Below are positions 35,196-44,098 of a stretch of 64,000 nucleotides of DNA, piece by piece (the first letter of the stretch is position 1; each line of letters begins with the position of its first letter). The position numbers and the translations under genes are program-made. The notes beneath the pieces are model-generated. The model was given only the letters and a program-made list of their open reading frames with translations. It was not told the origin of the DNA and searched no databases. Location: the NCBI RefSeq assembly GCF_008281175.1, contig NZ_CP036524.1, positions 1,612,001 through 1,676,000 of the forward strand, given 5' to 3'. The stretch is from [Clostridium] hylemonae DSM 15053 (GTDB lineage: Bacteria; Bacillota; Clostridia; Lachnospirales; Lachnospiraceae).

Positions 35196-35217
35196 CCGAA
35201 ATGGTCAAACCGGTTTG
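35193..35217 (+). promoter_or_regulatory. Candidate TetR-family operator
   Basis: TGACC-gaaat-GGTCA (35193-35207) overlaps the perfect 12-bp palindrome CAAACCGGTTTG (35206-35217), just upstream of the TetR-type gene. Autoregulation through this site is likely for such an arrangement. Confidence 0.5.
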
Positions 35218-35239
35218 GACAGTGTGAGGGGGTGAGAGG

Positions 35240-35872
35240 GTGAATGAAAAGTTTTACACGCTTCCGGAGGAGAAACAGCAGAAGATCATCAATGCGGCCA
35301 TGGAGGTGTTCTCTCAGAATGAATACAAACGGGCGTCCACGGATCTGATCGCGGCGAAGGCGGGAGTTTCCAAAGGTCTGCTGTTTTATTACTTTCATAA
35401 CAAGAAGGAATTATATTTGTTTCTGTATGACTATGTGATAGAAGTGATGAAGGAGCAGGTCGTGGATGAGAAGTTCTATGAGATAACGGATTTTTTTGAA
35501 CTGCTTTCCTACTGTGCAGGGAAAAAGGTCAAGGTGCTGAGCAGAAATCCGTACATAACCGACTTTGCCATGCGGGCGTTTTATTCAGAGAAGGAAGCTG
35601 TTTCCGAAGATTTAAAACAGATAAACGTATCCCGGACAGAAGAATTGTATGAGATGTATTTCAAGAGCATTGACGCGTATAAGTTCAGGGAGGGTGCAAA
35701 CCCCTACATGGTCATGAAGATGCTCCTCTGGATGTCCGACGGGTATTTGCATGATCTTCAGATGTCCGGAAAACCAATAGATGTAGATGTGCTGATGGAA
35801 GAGTTCGACCGATGGATGACTATGTTCAGAAAGCTCGTGTATAAGGAGGAATATCAGAATGGGCGTGATTGA
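35240..35872 (+). CDS. TetR/AcrR-family transcriptional regulator
   Basis: This 210-residue protein has an N-terminal helix-turn-helix: KQQKIINAAMEVFSQNEYKRAS followed by TDLIAAKAGVSKGLLFYYFHNKKELY (about residues 12-60), the TetR DNA-binding signature. The C-terminal ligand domain is variable. The start is GTG at 35240, with GGGTGAGAGG upstream. The ABC ATPase gene begins 14 bp before its end, so the regulator and exporter are co-translated; a repressor of its own exporter operon is expected. Confidence 0.9.
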   Translation: MNEKFYTLPEEKQQKIINAAMEVFSQNEYKRASTDLIAAKAGVSKGLLFYYFHNKKELYLFLYDYVIEVMKEQVVDEKFYEITDFFELLSYCAGKKVKVLSRNPYITDFAMRAFYSEKEAVSEDLKQINVSRTEELYEMYFKSIDAYKFREGANPYMVMKMLLWMSDGYLHDLQMSGKPIDVDVLMEEFDRWMTMFRKLVYKEEYQNGRD

Positions 35873-36755
35873 GATCGACAATATAACAAAAGACTACGGG
35901 AAAGGGCGGGGCGTATTTGATGTCAGCTTTTCTGTGGAAAAGGGAGAGGTTCTTGGATTTCTTGGCCCAAACGGAGCCGGCAAGACGACGACGATCCGGC
36001 AGCTTATGGGATTTATCAGGCCGGACCGGGGCAGTCTGTCCATTCAGGGGATGGACTGTTTTAAAGAGGCGGACAGAATACAGAAGTCGGTCGGATATCT
36101 TCCGGGAGAGATTGCCTTCATCGATTCCATGAACGGTATGGAATTCATAAAATTTGTGGCTCAGATGAAAAAGATGAAAGGGCTGGGCCGGGCGCATGAA
36201 TTGATGGAACTGTTTGAACTGAACGCATCAGGCAAATTGAAAAAGATGTCCAAGGGAATGAAGCAGAAAATAGGCATTGTCTGTGCTTTTATGGACACGG
36301 GGGCGGATATCCTGATCCTCGATGAGCCGACAAGCGGGCTGGACCCGCTAATGCAGAACCGGTTCGTGGAACTCATCCTGACAGAAAAGAAGCAGGGCAG
36401 AACGATACTCATGTCGTCCCATATGTTTGAGGAAGTCGAGCGTACGTGCGACCGCGCGGCGATCATACGTGACGGCAGGCTCGTGGCGGTGGAAGAGATG
36501 GAGAAGTTGAGAGAGGGAAGACAGAAGACGGTGGAAGTGACCTTTCAGGAGGCTTCCATGGCAGAGGAATTTGCTGCCGGTTTCCCGAAGGCGGCCTATC
36601 AGGCGGGCGAGAGAACCGTGACTTTAAGAGTTGGCAGAAATCTGGATTTCTTTGTGAAAAAGGCAGGCGCATATACGGTGACGGATCTAAACGTGCGCAC
36701 ACAGAGCCTGGAAGAGTTTTTCCTGCATTTTTACGGAGAGGGGGCGGAAAAATAA
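35859..36755 (+). CDS. ABC transporter ATP-binding protein
   Basis: This 298-residue ATPase has Walker A GPNGAGKTTT near residues 36-45. The signature region reads KMSKGMKQKIGIV near 128-140, and Walker B ILILDEP lies near 148-154. A SGLDPLMQNRF D-loop and the SSHMFEE switch follow. The C-terminal accessory domain is found in multidrug/antibiotic ATPases of the CcmA type. AAGGAGG precedes the ATG, inside the tetR-like gene. The stop overlaps the permease start (TAATG). The substrate is unknown. Confidence 0.92.
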   Translation: MGVIEIDNITKDYGKGRGVFDVSFSVEKGEVLGFLGPNGAGKTTTIRQLMGFIRPDRGSLSIQGMDCFKEADRIQKSVGYLPGEIAFIDSMNGMEFIKFVAQMKKMKGLGRAHELMELFELNASGKLKKMSKGMKQKIGIVCAFMDTGADILILDEPTSGLDPLMQNRFVELILTEKKQGRTILMSSHMFEEVERTCDRAAIIRDGRLVAVEEMEKLREGRQKTVEVTFQEASMAEEFAAGFPKAAYQAGERTVTLRVGRNLDFFVKKAGAYTVTDLNVRTQSLEEFFLHFYGEGAEK

Positions 36756-37552
36756 TGAATATAACGTTATTAAAAAAAGAACTGAAATCCAACTGGCTTC
36801 TGCTTGTTATTTTTCTCGCGGTGCTCAGTATGTACGGCAGCATGATCACCATGATGTTCGATCCGAAGATGGGGGACGGCCTGCGGGCGATGGCGGACAG
36901 TATGCCCGGTATGTTTGCGGCGTTCGGCATGACAAATGTGGGGACGACACTGCTGGATTTTGTATCGAGCTATCTGTATGGTATCCTCTATGTGGCATTC
37001 CCGGGCGTATTTATCATAATTTTGTCAAACAGGCTGGCAGCCAGATACGTTGACAACGGCTCCATGGCATATCTGCTGGCGGCGCCGGTGAAGAGGTGGA
37101 AGATCATGCTGACGCAGGCGCTCTTCCTTCTGCTCTGTCTTGTCATAATGGTCGGCTTTGCGACCGGACTCATACTTGTATTCAGCGAAGCGCTGTTTCC
37201 CGGAGAGATGGATATAAAAGCCTTTCTGAGACTGAACGCCGGGCTTCTCGGACTTCTCGTGTTCTTCGGCGGGGCCGGAATCTGCGCGTCCTGCTTCTGC
37301 AACGAATCGAAAAATGCATCGGCGGTAAGCACGACAGTTGTCGTATATTCGATCCTTCTGCAGATGATATCACGGGTGGGGGATAAGTTCGAGCATCTGA
37401 AATATGCCACTCCTCTGACCCTGTTTGACACCGACGGTCTTGGCGCAGGGGACCATGAGGCGTGGATAATGTGCGCCGTCTTATATGCGGCAGGGATCAT
37501 TCTTATGGGCGTCGGTATCGTGAGGTTCAGCAAAAGAGACCTTCCGCTTTGA
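36755..37552 (+). CDS. ABC-2 type permease
   Basis: This 265-residue membrane protein has six predicted hydrophobic segments: LLLVIFLAVLSMYGSMI near 15, ILYVAFPGVFIIILSNRL near 77, LFLLLCLVIMVGFATGLILV near 122, LLGLLVFFGGAGICASC near 165, a segment near 190 and a terminal AGIILMGVGIV. Short cytoplasmic loops fit the ABC-2/NatB-like exporter class. It pairs with the upstream ATPase under the TetR regulator. A long bidirectional terminator follows. Confidence 0.88.
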   Translation: MNITLLKKELKSNWLLLVIFLAVLSMYGSMITMMFDPKMGDGLRAMADSMPGMFAAFGMTNVGTTLLDFVSSYLYGILYVAFPGVFIIILSNRLAARYVDNGSMAYLLAAPVKRWKIMLTQALFLLLCLVIMVGFATGLILVFSEALFPGEMDIKAFLRLNAGLLGLLVFFGGAGICASCFCNESKNASAVSTTVVVYSILLQMISRVGDKFEHLKYATPLTLFDTDGLGAGDHEAWIMCAVLYAAGIILMGVGIVRFSKRDLPL

Positions 37553-37572
37553 ATAAAAGAATAGGAACAAAA

Positions 37573-37628
37573 AGAAAAGCCGCTCCGGCTTTCCGCACGT
37601 AAGTGCAGGAAGCCGGGGCGGCTTTTCT
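37573..37628. terminator. Shared bidirectional terminator between convergent genes
   Basis: The arms 37573-37598 and 37603-37628 pair over about 26 bp with few mismatches; A-rich left and T-rich right edges allow termination from both sides. Confidence 0.9.
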
Positions 37629-38807
37629 CTATCTGAAAGTAACATTTATGACACATATTTCACTTTTCGTCCCGACCCTCATGTTCGGTCCGAAGACGCC
37701 GACACCGGAGGTGACAATATTATGCATATTCCCTTTCTTTAAATATCCGTATGGATTTTCCCACAGAAGCTTTATTGTAAGATTCCCTGGAAACATCTGC
37801 CCGTCGTGCGTATGGCCGCACAGATCCAGATCGACTCCCGCACCGGCAAGTTCGTCCAGTTCCTTTGGCTCATGGTCAATGACAAGGACAGGCTTTCTCA
37901 TATCCATATCTTCTGTCAGTTCCTCTGCTGATCTGCGCTTGTCGATACCTCTGCCGGGCCGTTCTTCATCCGCCCTTCCGTACAGGTAGAAGGAATCTTC
38001 TATGAGCACGCCTTCATCTCTTAACAGCGTGATACCCGAATCTTCCAGAAACTGGTCCATCCGCGGGTCACTGACCTTCTTTTCATCATGGTTGAAGGTA
38101 AAACCGGCGAGAATCTTTTCCTGAACATCGTGATTTCCGTAACAGGCATATACACCGTAGGTGCTTTTGATCTTCTGCAGTGTAGAGGCGATCTGCTCCG
38201 GATCTTTCAGCGCGTCAAAGTCATTGTCAAAGAAATCGCCTGCTATGACGACGAGGTCCGGGTTCTGGGCATTTATCTTTTTCACCATCTGTTCCATCTC
38301 ATGATTTCCGGTGTTGTATCCGAGATGTAAGTCCGCAGTGAGGACGACTTTCATGGAAGAGATTGCTCCGGCATCTTTGTCTATCGCAACATCATAAGAT
38401 GTAGTGCGGATATGCTTTCCGTTAAGGACGCCGTAAGCGCTGACAGACAATATAACCGCGATACACAGCGTCCCGGCTGTGACAAAGGTTCTGCGGGAGG
38501 AGAGCTTATTTTGGTCTGCCTTTATTACGTACTTAAGGAAGAGGCGGATAAGGTCCGCGAAAGCCACCGTCAGCAGTATGTAACACACGGTTCCGAACCA
38601 GATGTTTGTCAGCGTCTTGAGCCACCTGACGGGCCAGAAAAAGGAGATCAGTATGGAAAGGGCAAAGAAGCTGTAGACAACAAGGACCACGGCGCGTACC
38701 GGGCGCTTTCTGAAATGGCGGGTGCATGCACCCATCCACCGGATGAGCCAGCGGAATACATATATGTTTAAAAGTATATAGACAGGTGCGAGAAAAACAG
38801 CGATCAT
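37629..38807 (-). CDS. Membrane-anchored calcineurin-like metallophosphoesterase
   Basis: This 392-residue protein has several N-terminal transmembrane helices (to about residue 130). The phosphoesterase domain carries all expected metal ligands: LTADLHLG near 153-160, IAGDFFDND near 188-196, CYGNHDV near 220-226, VIDHEP and GHTHDGQMFP. The catalytic domain probably faces outward, since the last membrane helix precedes it (topology inference). Related YkuE/YaeI-like proteins act on membrane lipids or undecaprenyl compounds in other bacteria, but the substrate cannot be read from the sequence. GAGAGGTT lies upstream of the ATG. Confidence 0.9.
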   Translation of the reverse strand: MIAVFLAPVYILLNIYVFRWLIRWMGACTRHFRKRPVRAVVLVVYSFFALSILISFFWPVRWLKTLTNIWFGTVCYILLTVAFADLIRLFLKYVIKADQNKLSSRRTFVTAGTLCIAVILSVSAYGVLNGKHIRTTSYDVAIDKDAGAISSMKVVLTADLHLGYNTGNHEMEQMVKKINAQNPDLVVIAGDFFDNDFDALKDPEQIASTLQKIKSTYGVYACYGNHDVQEKILAGFTFNHDEKKVSDPRMDQFLEDSGITLLRDEGVLIEDSFYLYGRADEERPGRGIDKRRSAEELTEDMDMRKPVLVIDHEPKELDELAGAGVDLDLCGHTHDGQMFPGNLTIKLLWENPYGYLKKGNMHNIVTSGVGVFGPNMRVGTKSEICVINVTFR

Positions 38808-38905
38808 AATACGAAAACCTCTCTTTATCTGTAGTCTGAACAGCCCGCGGACGGCAGAGCAGAGATCACGCTGCCGCCTGAGGCATTAAGATTGTAACAT
38901 ATTTG

Positions 38906-38934
38906 GTAATAAATTAAAAGGCTGTACATATATT
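38906..38934 (+). promoter_or_regulatory. Candidate sigma-E promoter of the spoIIIA operon
   Basis: CATATATT (38927-38934) matches the sigma-E -10 consensus; GTAATAA (38906-38912) lies 14 bp upstream as a moderate -35. Mother-cell sigma-E control of spoIIIA is established in Bacillus and Clostridium. Confidence 0.55.
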
Positions 38935-38954
38935 GTGTAAAGAGGTGGACAAAG

Positions 38955-39905
38955 ATGCAAAGAGACAGAATATTAAAGGTGCTGCCCGTGAAAGTACGCC
39001 GGCTCATAGAGGAAGAACAGCTTCAGTACGACTACCTTCAGGAGATCAGATTGAGGACAGGCAAACCGCTTCTTATGATCTACCGCGGGGATGAACTCAT
39101 CACAGGGCCGGGGCGGGGCGGGCCCTATATCATCACAAAAGAGGATATCCGGGAGATGGTGGGATATATCAGCAATTACTCGCTGTATGCATATGAGCAG
39201 GAAATGAAGCAGGGGTTTATCACGATCGAAGGGGGGCACAGAGTTGGAATGACCGGACAGGCGATCATAGAGGACGGGAAAGTAAAGAACATAAAATATA
39301 TATCTTCGGTGAACCTTCGGATCGCACATGAAGTGCTCGGATGCGCGGATGAAATATTCCCCTATGTGGCCCTCAACCGGAAGCTGTGCCATACATTGAT
39401 CATTTCGCCGCCCAGATGCGGCAAAACGACACTTTTAAGAGACATGATACGGCAGATATCGGACGGCAACGCGTGGGTGAAGGGGATGTCTGTGGGAGTG
39501 GTGGATGAACGTTCCGAGATCGGAGGCTGTTATATGGGAGTCGCCCAGAATCATCTTGGCATGCGCACAGACGTACTGGACTGCTGTCCGAAGGCGGAAG
39601 GCATGATAATGCTCATCCGTTCCATGAGCCCGGAAGTGGTGGCGGTGGATGAAATAGGGGCGGCAGAAGATGTACATGCTGTCGAGTACGCCATGCACTG
39701 CGGATGTAAACTGCTTGCCAGTATCCACGGCGCTTCCATGGAGGAAATACGAAAGAAACCGCTGCTTGGCAGACTTGTGCAGGAAAAGAGATTTGAACGG
39801 TATATCGTACTTGGCAGCCGCATTCATCCAGGTCAGATAGAGGGCATATATGATGACAGAGGAACGCTTCTGTATGCGGAGCAGCCGGCGGGACAAGGAG
39901 TGTAG
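38955..39905 (+). CDS. spoIIIAA: Stage III sporulation protein AA (ATPase)
   Basis: This 316-residue secretion-type ATPase is part of the SpoIIIA-SpoIIQ channel linking mother cell and forespore. Walker A is SPPRCGKTTLLRD near residues 156-168; Walker B-like VVAVDEIGAAEDV lies near 229-241. The N-terminal region has LQEIRLRTGKPL, and GHRVGMTGQA lies near 95-104, as in SpoIIIAA proteins. AAGAGGTGG precedes the ATG. It is the first gene of a complete eight-gene spoIIIA operon with short or overlapping junctions. Confidence 0.96.
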   Translation: MQRDRILKVLPVKVRRLIEEEQLQYDYLQEIRLRTGKPLLMIYRGDELITGPGRGGPYIITKEDIREMVGYISNYSLYAYEQEMKQGFITIEGGHRVGMTGQAIIEDGKVKNIKYISSVNLRIAHEVLGCADEIFPYVALNRKLCHTLIISPPRCGKTTLLRDMIRQISDGNAWVKGMSVGVVDERSEIGGCYMGVAQNHLGMRTDVLDCCPKAEGMIMLIRSMSPEVVAVDEIGAAEDVHAVEYAMHCGCKLLASIHGASMEEIRKKPLLGRLVQEKRFERYIVLGSRIHPGQIEGIYDDRGTLLYAEQPAGQGV

Positions 39906-39911
39906 ACAATT

Positions 39912-40430
39912 ATGATGAAGATAGCAGGCGCTCTGCTCCTTACGGCAGGAACGACACTGATGGGGATGAGAGCGGCATCGGGGATTCAGGATGAATACAG
40001 GCAGATACAATATCTGCAGCAGATCATGTACCTGCTGCTAAGTGAAATACGGTACAGCAGGGCATACCTCGGGGAGGCTTTTCTCCATATAGGGGGACAG
40101 GTCAGGGAACCATATTCAAAATGGCTGGCCCAGATGAGCCGCCGCATGGACAGCAGAGACGAAGGCATATTCTCCGATATTTGGGAGAACAGCGCAGAGG
40201 AGTATCTGGCAGATTCCGGGCTCCCCGGGGAAGAGATAAGCCGGCTGAAAGCTCTGGGCACAAGGCTTGGGGCGGCAGATATGGATATGCAGCTCAAGAC
40301 ATTGGAGCTGTATCAGGAGCAGCTGGCGGTCTCGATGTCGGAAAAAAGAGAAGGGATGAGGACAAAGATGAGGTTATGCCGCTGCCTTGGCGTTACGAGC
40401 GGCATATTTCTGACGGTCCTGCTTGTATAG
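39912..40430 (+). CDS. spoIIIAB: Stage III sporulation protein AB
   Basis: This 172-residue membrane protein has an N-terminal hydrophobic segment (residues 5-23, ALLLTAGTTLMGMRAA), the family motif YLLLSEIRYSRAYLGEAF near 40-57, and a C-terminal membrane helix (GVTSGIFLTVLLV). It resembles GspF-like platform proteins of type II secretion (family knowledge). It starts 6 bp after spoIIIAA. Confidence 0.94.
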   Translation: MMKIAGALLLTAGTTLMGMRAASGIQDEYRQIQYLQQIMYLLLSEIRYSRAYLGEAFLHIGGQVREPYSKWLAQMSRRMDSRDEGIFSDIWENSAEEYLADSGLPGEEISRLKALGTRLGAADMDMQLKTLELYQEQLAVSMSEKREGMRTKMRLCRCLGVTSGIFLTVLLV

Positions 40431-40441
40431 AGGAGGCGTGT

Positions 40442-40636
40442 ATGAGTGTTAATCTGATATTTAAAATTGCAGCGGTCGGTATTCTAGTGTCTGTGCTGAG
40501 CCAGGTGCTCAAGCACAGCGGGAGGGAAGAACAGGCGTTTCTCACGAGTCTGGCAGGACTGCTTCTCGTATTGTTCTGGATCGTACCGTATATTTATGAA
40601 TTGTTCGAGTCGATCAAAAAATTATTTTCACTTTAG
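40442..40636 (+). CDS. spoIIIAC: Stage III sporulation protein AC
   Basis: This 64-residue protein, mostly two membrane helices, starts MSVNLIFKIAAVGILVSVLSQVL and continues FLTSLAGLLLVLFWIVPYIYELF. Length and sequence are typical of SpoIIIAC. The real ATG at 40442 has GAGGAGGCG upstream; a longer open frame covering it begins inside spoIIIAB and is spurious. Confidence 0.94.
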   Translation: MSVNLIFKIAAVGILVSVLSQVLKHSGREEQAFLTSLAGLLLVLFWIVPYIYELFESIKKLFSL

Positions 40637-40656
40637 CTTAAAAGAGGGGTTGCCAT

Positions 40657-41043
40657 ATGAGTATGGTTCAGATAGGGATTATAGGGGTAGTGGGAGCGCT
40701 GCTTGCCGTACAGTTTAAAAGCGGAAAATCAGAATATGGTATTTATATCAGCGTAGTGCTCAGTCTGTTTATCTTTTTCTGTATCATCACAAGGCTGAAC
40801 ATCATCGTGGATATGATGCGCACCATAGGAAGCTATATCAATATGGATACCGCTTATATCGGAACATTGATCAAGATGCTCGGCATCACATATGTGGCGG
40901 AGTTCTCCTCCGGGATATGCAAAGATGCCGGTTACCAGACGATCGCGGTGCAGATAGAGATATTCGGAAAGCTGGCGGTTCTCGTGCTGAGCATGCCGGT
41001 CCTCATGGCGCTGCTTGAGACAATAAAGGAATTTCTGTCATGA
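40657..41043 (+). CDS. spoIIIAD: Stage III sporulation protein AD
   Basis: This 128-residue membrane protein has three to four hydrophobic helices, with the family segment LIKMLGITYVAEFSSGICKDAGYQTIAVQIEIFGK near residues 71-105. AAAGAGGGG precedes the ATG. The stop overlaps the spoIIIAE start. Confidence 0.94.
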   Translation: MSMVQIGIIGVVGALLAVQFKSGKSEYGIYISVVLSLFIFFCIITRLNIIVDMMRTIGSYINMDTAYIGTLIKMLGITYVAEFSSGICKDAGYQTIAVQIEIFGKLAVLVLSMPVLMALLETIKEFLS

Positions 41044-42266
41044 AAAAATGTATTTATGTAATGGCGGCCGTGCTGCTGCTGGCGGTTACCGGACTGGCCG
41101 GCGCTGCCGGCGTAAAAGAAGTACAGGCTCACGACAGCCGCAAAGAGCAGCAAAACAGCGCGCAGGAAAATAGTGGAGAGTCAGACGGTAAAGAACAGGA
41201 AGATCCGGGAGTGATCGAAAATAAGATCATCAGCCAGTTCGACTTTGACGACATCGATGATTCCCTGAAAGATCTGTTCCCAGGCGAGAAGCTCGACTTT
41301 AAAGAGACGCTAATGGCAGTCATCACAGGTGACATGTCACTGTCCGCTGACCTGCTGAACAGGCTTGTGTCGGATCAGCTGACTTATGTAGTGCGCAGCA
41401 ATAAATCCAACCTGATACATATACTTCTCATCGCTGTCATTGCCGCTGTGTTTACGAATTTTTCCAACGTATTTCAGAACAGGCAGATCTCACAGGTGAG
41501 CTTTTACATGCTGTACCTGCTGCTGATCGCGCTCTGTCTGAATTCATTTGAGATAGTCATTGACTGGGTGGAGGGAGGGATCCAAAACCTGACTTCCTTT
41601 ATGGGGGTGTTCTGCCCGCTTTATTTTCTGGCGGTGGCCATAGCAAAAGGGAGTGTGACATCCATTGCGTTTTTTAATCTTGTGCTGTTCCTTATATATC
41701 TCGTGGAGATGCTTATTGTGAATTTCCTGCTGCCGGCGGTCCATATATATATTATGGTCAAGATCATCAATTACCTGTCTTCGGAGGATTATCTGAGCAA
41801 GCTGGCAGAGCTGATGCAGGTTGTGATCGTATGGACACTGAAGACGCTGCTTGCCTGCATCATTGGGCTCAATGTGATACAGGGGCTTATAAGTCCGGCT
41901 ATCGACACTGTCAAACGGAGCGTTGTGACGAGGGGAGCCGAAGCGATACCGGGGATCGGGGATGCCATAGGCGGAGTGACAGAAGTTGTGCTTGGGACGG
42001 CAGTGCTCGTGAAAAACGGTATTGGAATGACAGGTGCAGTCATCTGTGTCGCCCTCTGTGTCGTTCCGCTTGTCCAGACCGGCATTGTCGTCATTATGTA
42101 TAAGCTGGTGGCGGCTCTCATACAGCCGGTGTCCGACAAAAGGATCGTAGGATGTGTGGAAAGCGTTGGTGACGGGTGCCAGATCCTGATGCGTGTCATA
42201 TTTACGGTAGGACTTTTATTTCTTCTGACGATAGCTATCGTGTCGGCTGTGACGAGCGGGGTGTAA
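41040..42266 (+). CDS. spoIIIAE: Stage III sporulation protein AE
   Basis: This 408-residue polytopic membrane protein has a signal-like N-terminal helix (KCIYVMAAVLLLAVTGLAGA), a hydrophilic stretch with an acidic FDFDDIDDSLKDLFPGEKLDF segment, and six to seven membrane helices. SPAIDTVKRSVVTRGAEAIPGIGDAIGG-like residues near 280-308 are strongly conserved in the family. The start overlaps spoIIIAD by 4 bp (ATGA). It is an essential structural component of the engulfment channel. Confidence 0.95.
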   Translation: MKKCIYVMAAVLLLAVTGLAGAAGVKEVQAHDSRKEQQNSAQENSGESDGKEQEDPGVIENKIISQFDFDDIDDSLKDLFPGEKLDFKETLMAVITGDMSLSADLLNRLVSDQLTYVVRSNKSNLIHILLIAVIAAVFTNFSNVFQNRQISQVSFYMLYLLLIALCLNSFEIVIDWVEGGIQNLTSFMGVFCPLYFLAVAIAKGSVTSIAFFNLVLFLIYLVEMLIVNFLLPAVHIYIMVKIINYLSSEDYLSKLAELMQVVIVWTLKTLLACIIGLNVIQGLISPAIDTVKRSVVTRGAEAIPGIGDAIGGVTEVVLGTAVLVKNGIGMTGAVICVALCVVPLVQTGIVVIMYKLVAALIQPVSDKRIVGCVESVGDGCQILMRVIFTVGLLFLLTIAIVSAVTSGV

Positions 42267-42275
42267 GGAGGCGTT

Positions 42276-42635
42276 ATGTTTCAGTATTTATATGATTGGA
42301 TCCGGAATATTGCATTTTATATGGTGCTTGTCATGGCAGCCATACAGGTGCTGCCGAATACGGACTACAAAAAATACATAAGGTTTTTTACGGGTCTCGT
42401 GCTCATTTTGATGCTGGCGGCGCCGATATTAAAGATTTTCGGTATGGATAAGAAACTGACGGACGTATATAACAATGAGACCTATAAAGGAGAGATCGAG
42501 CGGATAGAGGATTCCACAAAATATCTGGAAGATGTGGACGTGTCTGACTATCTGGGGACGCCGGAAGATGAGGAAAATGAGGGAGAGGCCGGCAAAGGAG
42601 CGGTAGAAGTGGAGGAGATTCATGTTGGAAGATAG
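42276..42635 (+). CDS. spoIIIAF: Stage III sporulation protein AF
   Basis: This 119-residue protein has two N-terminal membrane helices (about residues 9-26 and 34-53; IAFYMVLVMAAIQVLP and IRFFTGLVLILMLAAPIL) and a short acidic cytoplasmic or intermembrane tail, shorter than in B. subtilis. AAGGAGGCG precedes the ATG. The 3' end overlaps spoIIIAG by 14 bp. Confidence 0.92.
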   Translation: MFQYLYDWIRNIAFYMVLVMAAIQVLPNTDYKKYIRFFTGLVLILMLAAPILKIFGMDKKLTDVYNNETYKGEIERIEDSTKYLEDVDVSDYLGTPEDEENEGEAGKGAVEVEEIHVGR

Positions 42636-43227
42636 AAAGAAATGGACATTGAAGCTTAAGGAACTGATTCCCGGGGGAAAGCTTAAGAAAGACCAGATCC
42701 TCATCATCCTTCTGGCCGGCATTCTTCTGCTCGTCATCGCCATACCGTCCGGTTCCGGCAGCAGAGACAAAGGCAGCGCCAAGTCCGGCGGCGCCGGCGC
42801 TTCAGCCGGCAGTTCAGAAGCAGACCAGAATTCCTATGCCCGGGAGATGGAGTCGCATCTGGAGGAAGTGTTGTCGCAGATGGCAGGCGTAGGTGATGTG
42901 ACGGTGATGATCACCTTAAAATCTTCTTCCGAAAAGGTGGTGGAGAAGGATGTGGAAGGAGAATCGGAGTCCGTGACAGAGTCCGACAGCCAGGGCGGCA
43001 GCAGGACGACGCAGAATTCGAGCCGAGGTGAGACGACCGTATACGACGGTAACAGCTCACAGGAAGGGGCTCCTTATATAAGTAAAGAAATAAGCCCGCA
43101 GGTGGAGGGGGTGGTAGTGCTGGCATCCGGCGGGAATAATGCGGTCGTCGTTCAGAATATAACTGAGGCAGTTCAAGCATTATTTGGCGTAGACACGCAT
43201 AAAATTAAGATAATGAAGAAGAACTAA
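42622..43227 (+). CDS. spoIIIAG: Stage III sporulation protein AG
   Basis: This 201-residue protein has one membrane helix (about residues 28-45, ILIILLAGILLLVIAIP), a G/S-rich linker and a ring-building-motif domain (EVLSQMAGVGDVTVMITLKSSSEKVVEKD). The C-terminal part, IEGVVVLASGGNNAVVVQNITEAVQALFGVDTHKIKI-like, is the family hallmark. SpoIIIAG forms a large ring in the channel between the two cells. Confidence 0.94.
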   Translation: MLEDRKKWTLKLKELIPGGKLKKDQILIILLAGILLLVIAIPSGSGSRDKGSAKSGGAGASAGSSEADQNSYAREMESHLEEVLSQMAGVGDVTVMITLKSSSEKVVEKDVEGESESVTESDSQGGSRTTQNSSRGETTVYDGNSSQEGAPYISKEISPQVEGVVVLASGGNNAVVVQNITEAVQALFGVDTHKIKIMKKN

Positions 43228-43255
43228 AAGAAGTGGTAAATTAGGAGGGTGAACA

Positions 43256-43894
43256 GTGAAACGAATATTTAGGAAAAACCAGGTGATTATTGCTGCTCTT
43301 GCTGTTATGATCGCTGCTGCCGGGTATCTGAACTATTCCGGCAGATTATTCAATGACAAAGATAAGACCACTGAGACAAGTGGAGAACTGGCAAATAAAG
43401 AACTTCTGGATATCTCAGATGATGACCTGGCCAGCGCGTCGGGGGACATTCAGAGCCAGGACAGCGACAGTGAAAGCAAAGACGGAAACGTGGACGGCAC
43501 TCCGGGCGAGGCTGTGCTCACAAACGGTGAAGCCAGCGCTGTAGTTGCGGAAGCAAAAGTGACAAGAGAGCAGGTACGCGCCAAAAACAAGGAGTCTCTC
43601 ATGGAGATCATCGACAATGACAAACTGAGTGACGAACAGAAAAAGGATGCGGTAAACCAGATGGTACAGATGACAGATCTGGCGGAAAAAGAAGCTGCCG
43701 CCGAGACGCTTCTGGCATCCAAGGGGTTCAATGAGGCAGTTGTGTCCCTTACGGCGGAAAGTGCCGATGTTGTCGTAAACGCAGAGGAACTAAGCGATGC
43801 AAACAGGGCACAGATCGAAGACATAGTTTCCCGCAAGACGGGAATTGACGCGCAGAACATAGTGATCACACCGGTACGCTCTGACGGCAAATAA
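43256..43894 (+). CDS. spoIIIAH: Stage III sporulation protein AH
   Basis: This 212-residue protein has one N-terminal membrane helix (about residues 7-25), an acidic and serine-rich linker, and a YscJ/FliF-like domain at the C-terminus that partners forespore SpoIIQ. The start is GTG at 43256 with TTAGGAGGGTG upstream. It is the last gene of the spoIIIA operon and is followed by a hairpin. Confidence 0.94.
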   Translation: MKRIFRKNQVIIAALAVMIAAAGYLNYSGRLFNDKDKTTETSGELANKELLDISDDDLASASGDIQSQDSDSESKDGNVDGTPGEAVLTNGEASAVVAEAKVTREQVRAKNKESLMEIIDNDKLSDEQKKDAVNQMVQMTDLAEKEAAAETLLASKGFNEAVVSLTAESADVVVNAEELSDANRAQIEDIVSRKTGIDAQNIVITPVRSDGK

Positions 43895-43931
43895 CCGGTA
43901 GTATAGTAAAATAAGTATTGCTGCAGCATAC

Positions 43932-43959
43932 GGCATAGTCGGTCGGGACTATGCCATTT
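43932..43959 (+). terminator. Terminator-like hairpin after spoIIIAH
   Basis: GGCATAGTC (43932-43940) pairs with GACTATGCC (43947-43955), followed by ATTTTG; the T tract is short. Confidence 0.6.
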
Positions 43960-43997
43960 TGCTGTCCGCAGCTTTGGAAGGAAGGGGAAAAATTCAA

Positions 43998-44026
43998 TTG
44001 TAGATTGAAAGAGGGTATGGTATACT
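43998..44026 (+). promoter_or_regulatory. Candidate promoter of prfC
   Basis: TATACT (44021-44026) has TTGTAG (43998-44003) 17 bp upstream as a weak -35. Confidence 0.45.
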
Positions 44027-44098
44027 GACTAATGATGTTTGAATGGGATATACTTACGGTATATCAAAAATGGAACGGATAGATTTAGGAGTGTATAT

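Noticed and set aside
40121-40441. Longer version of spoIIIAC
   Set aside because: It overlaps spoIIIAB in another frame; the 64-residue form has the correct family length and ribosome-binding site.
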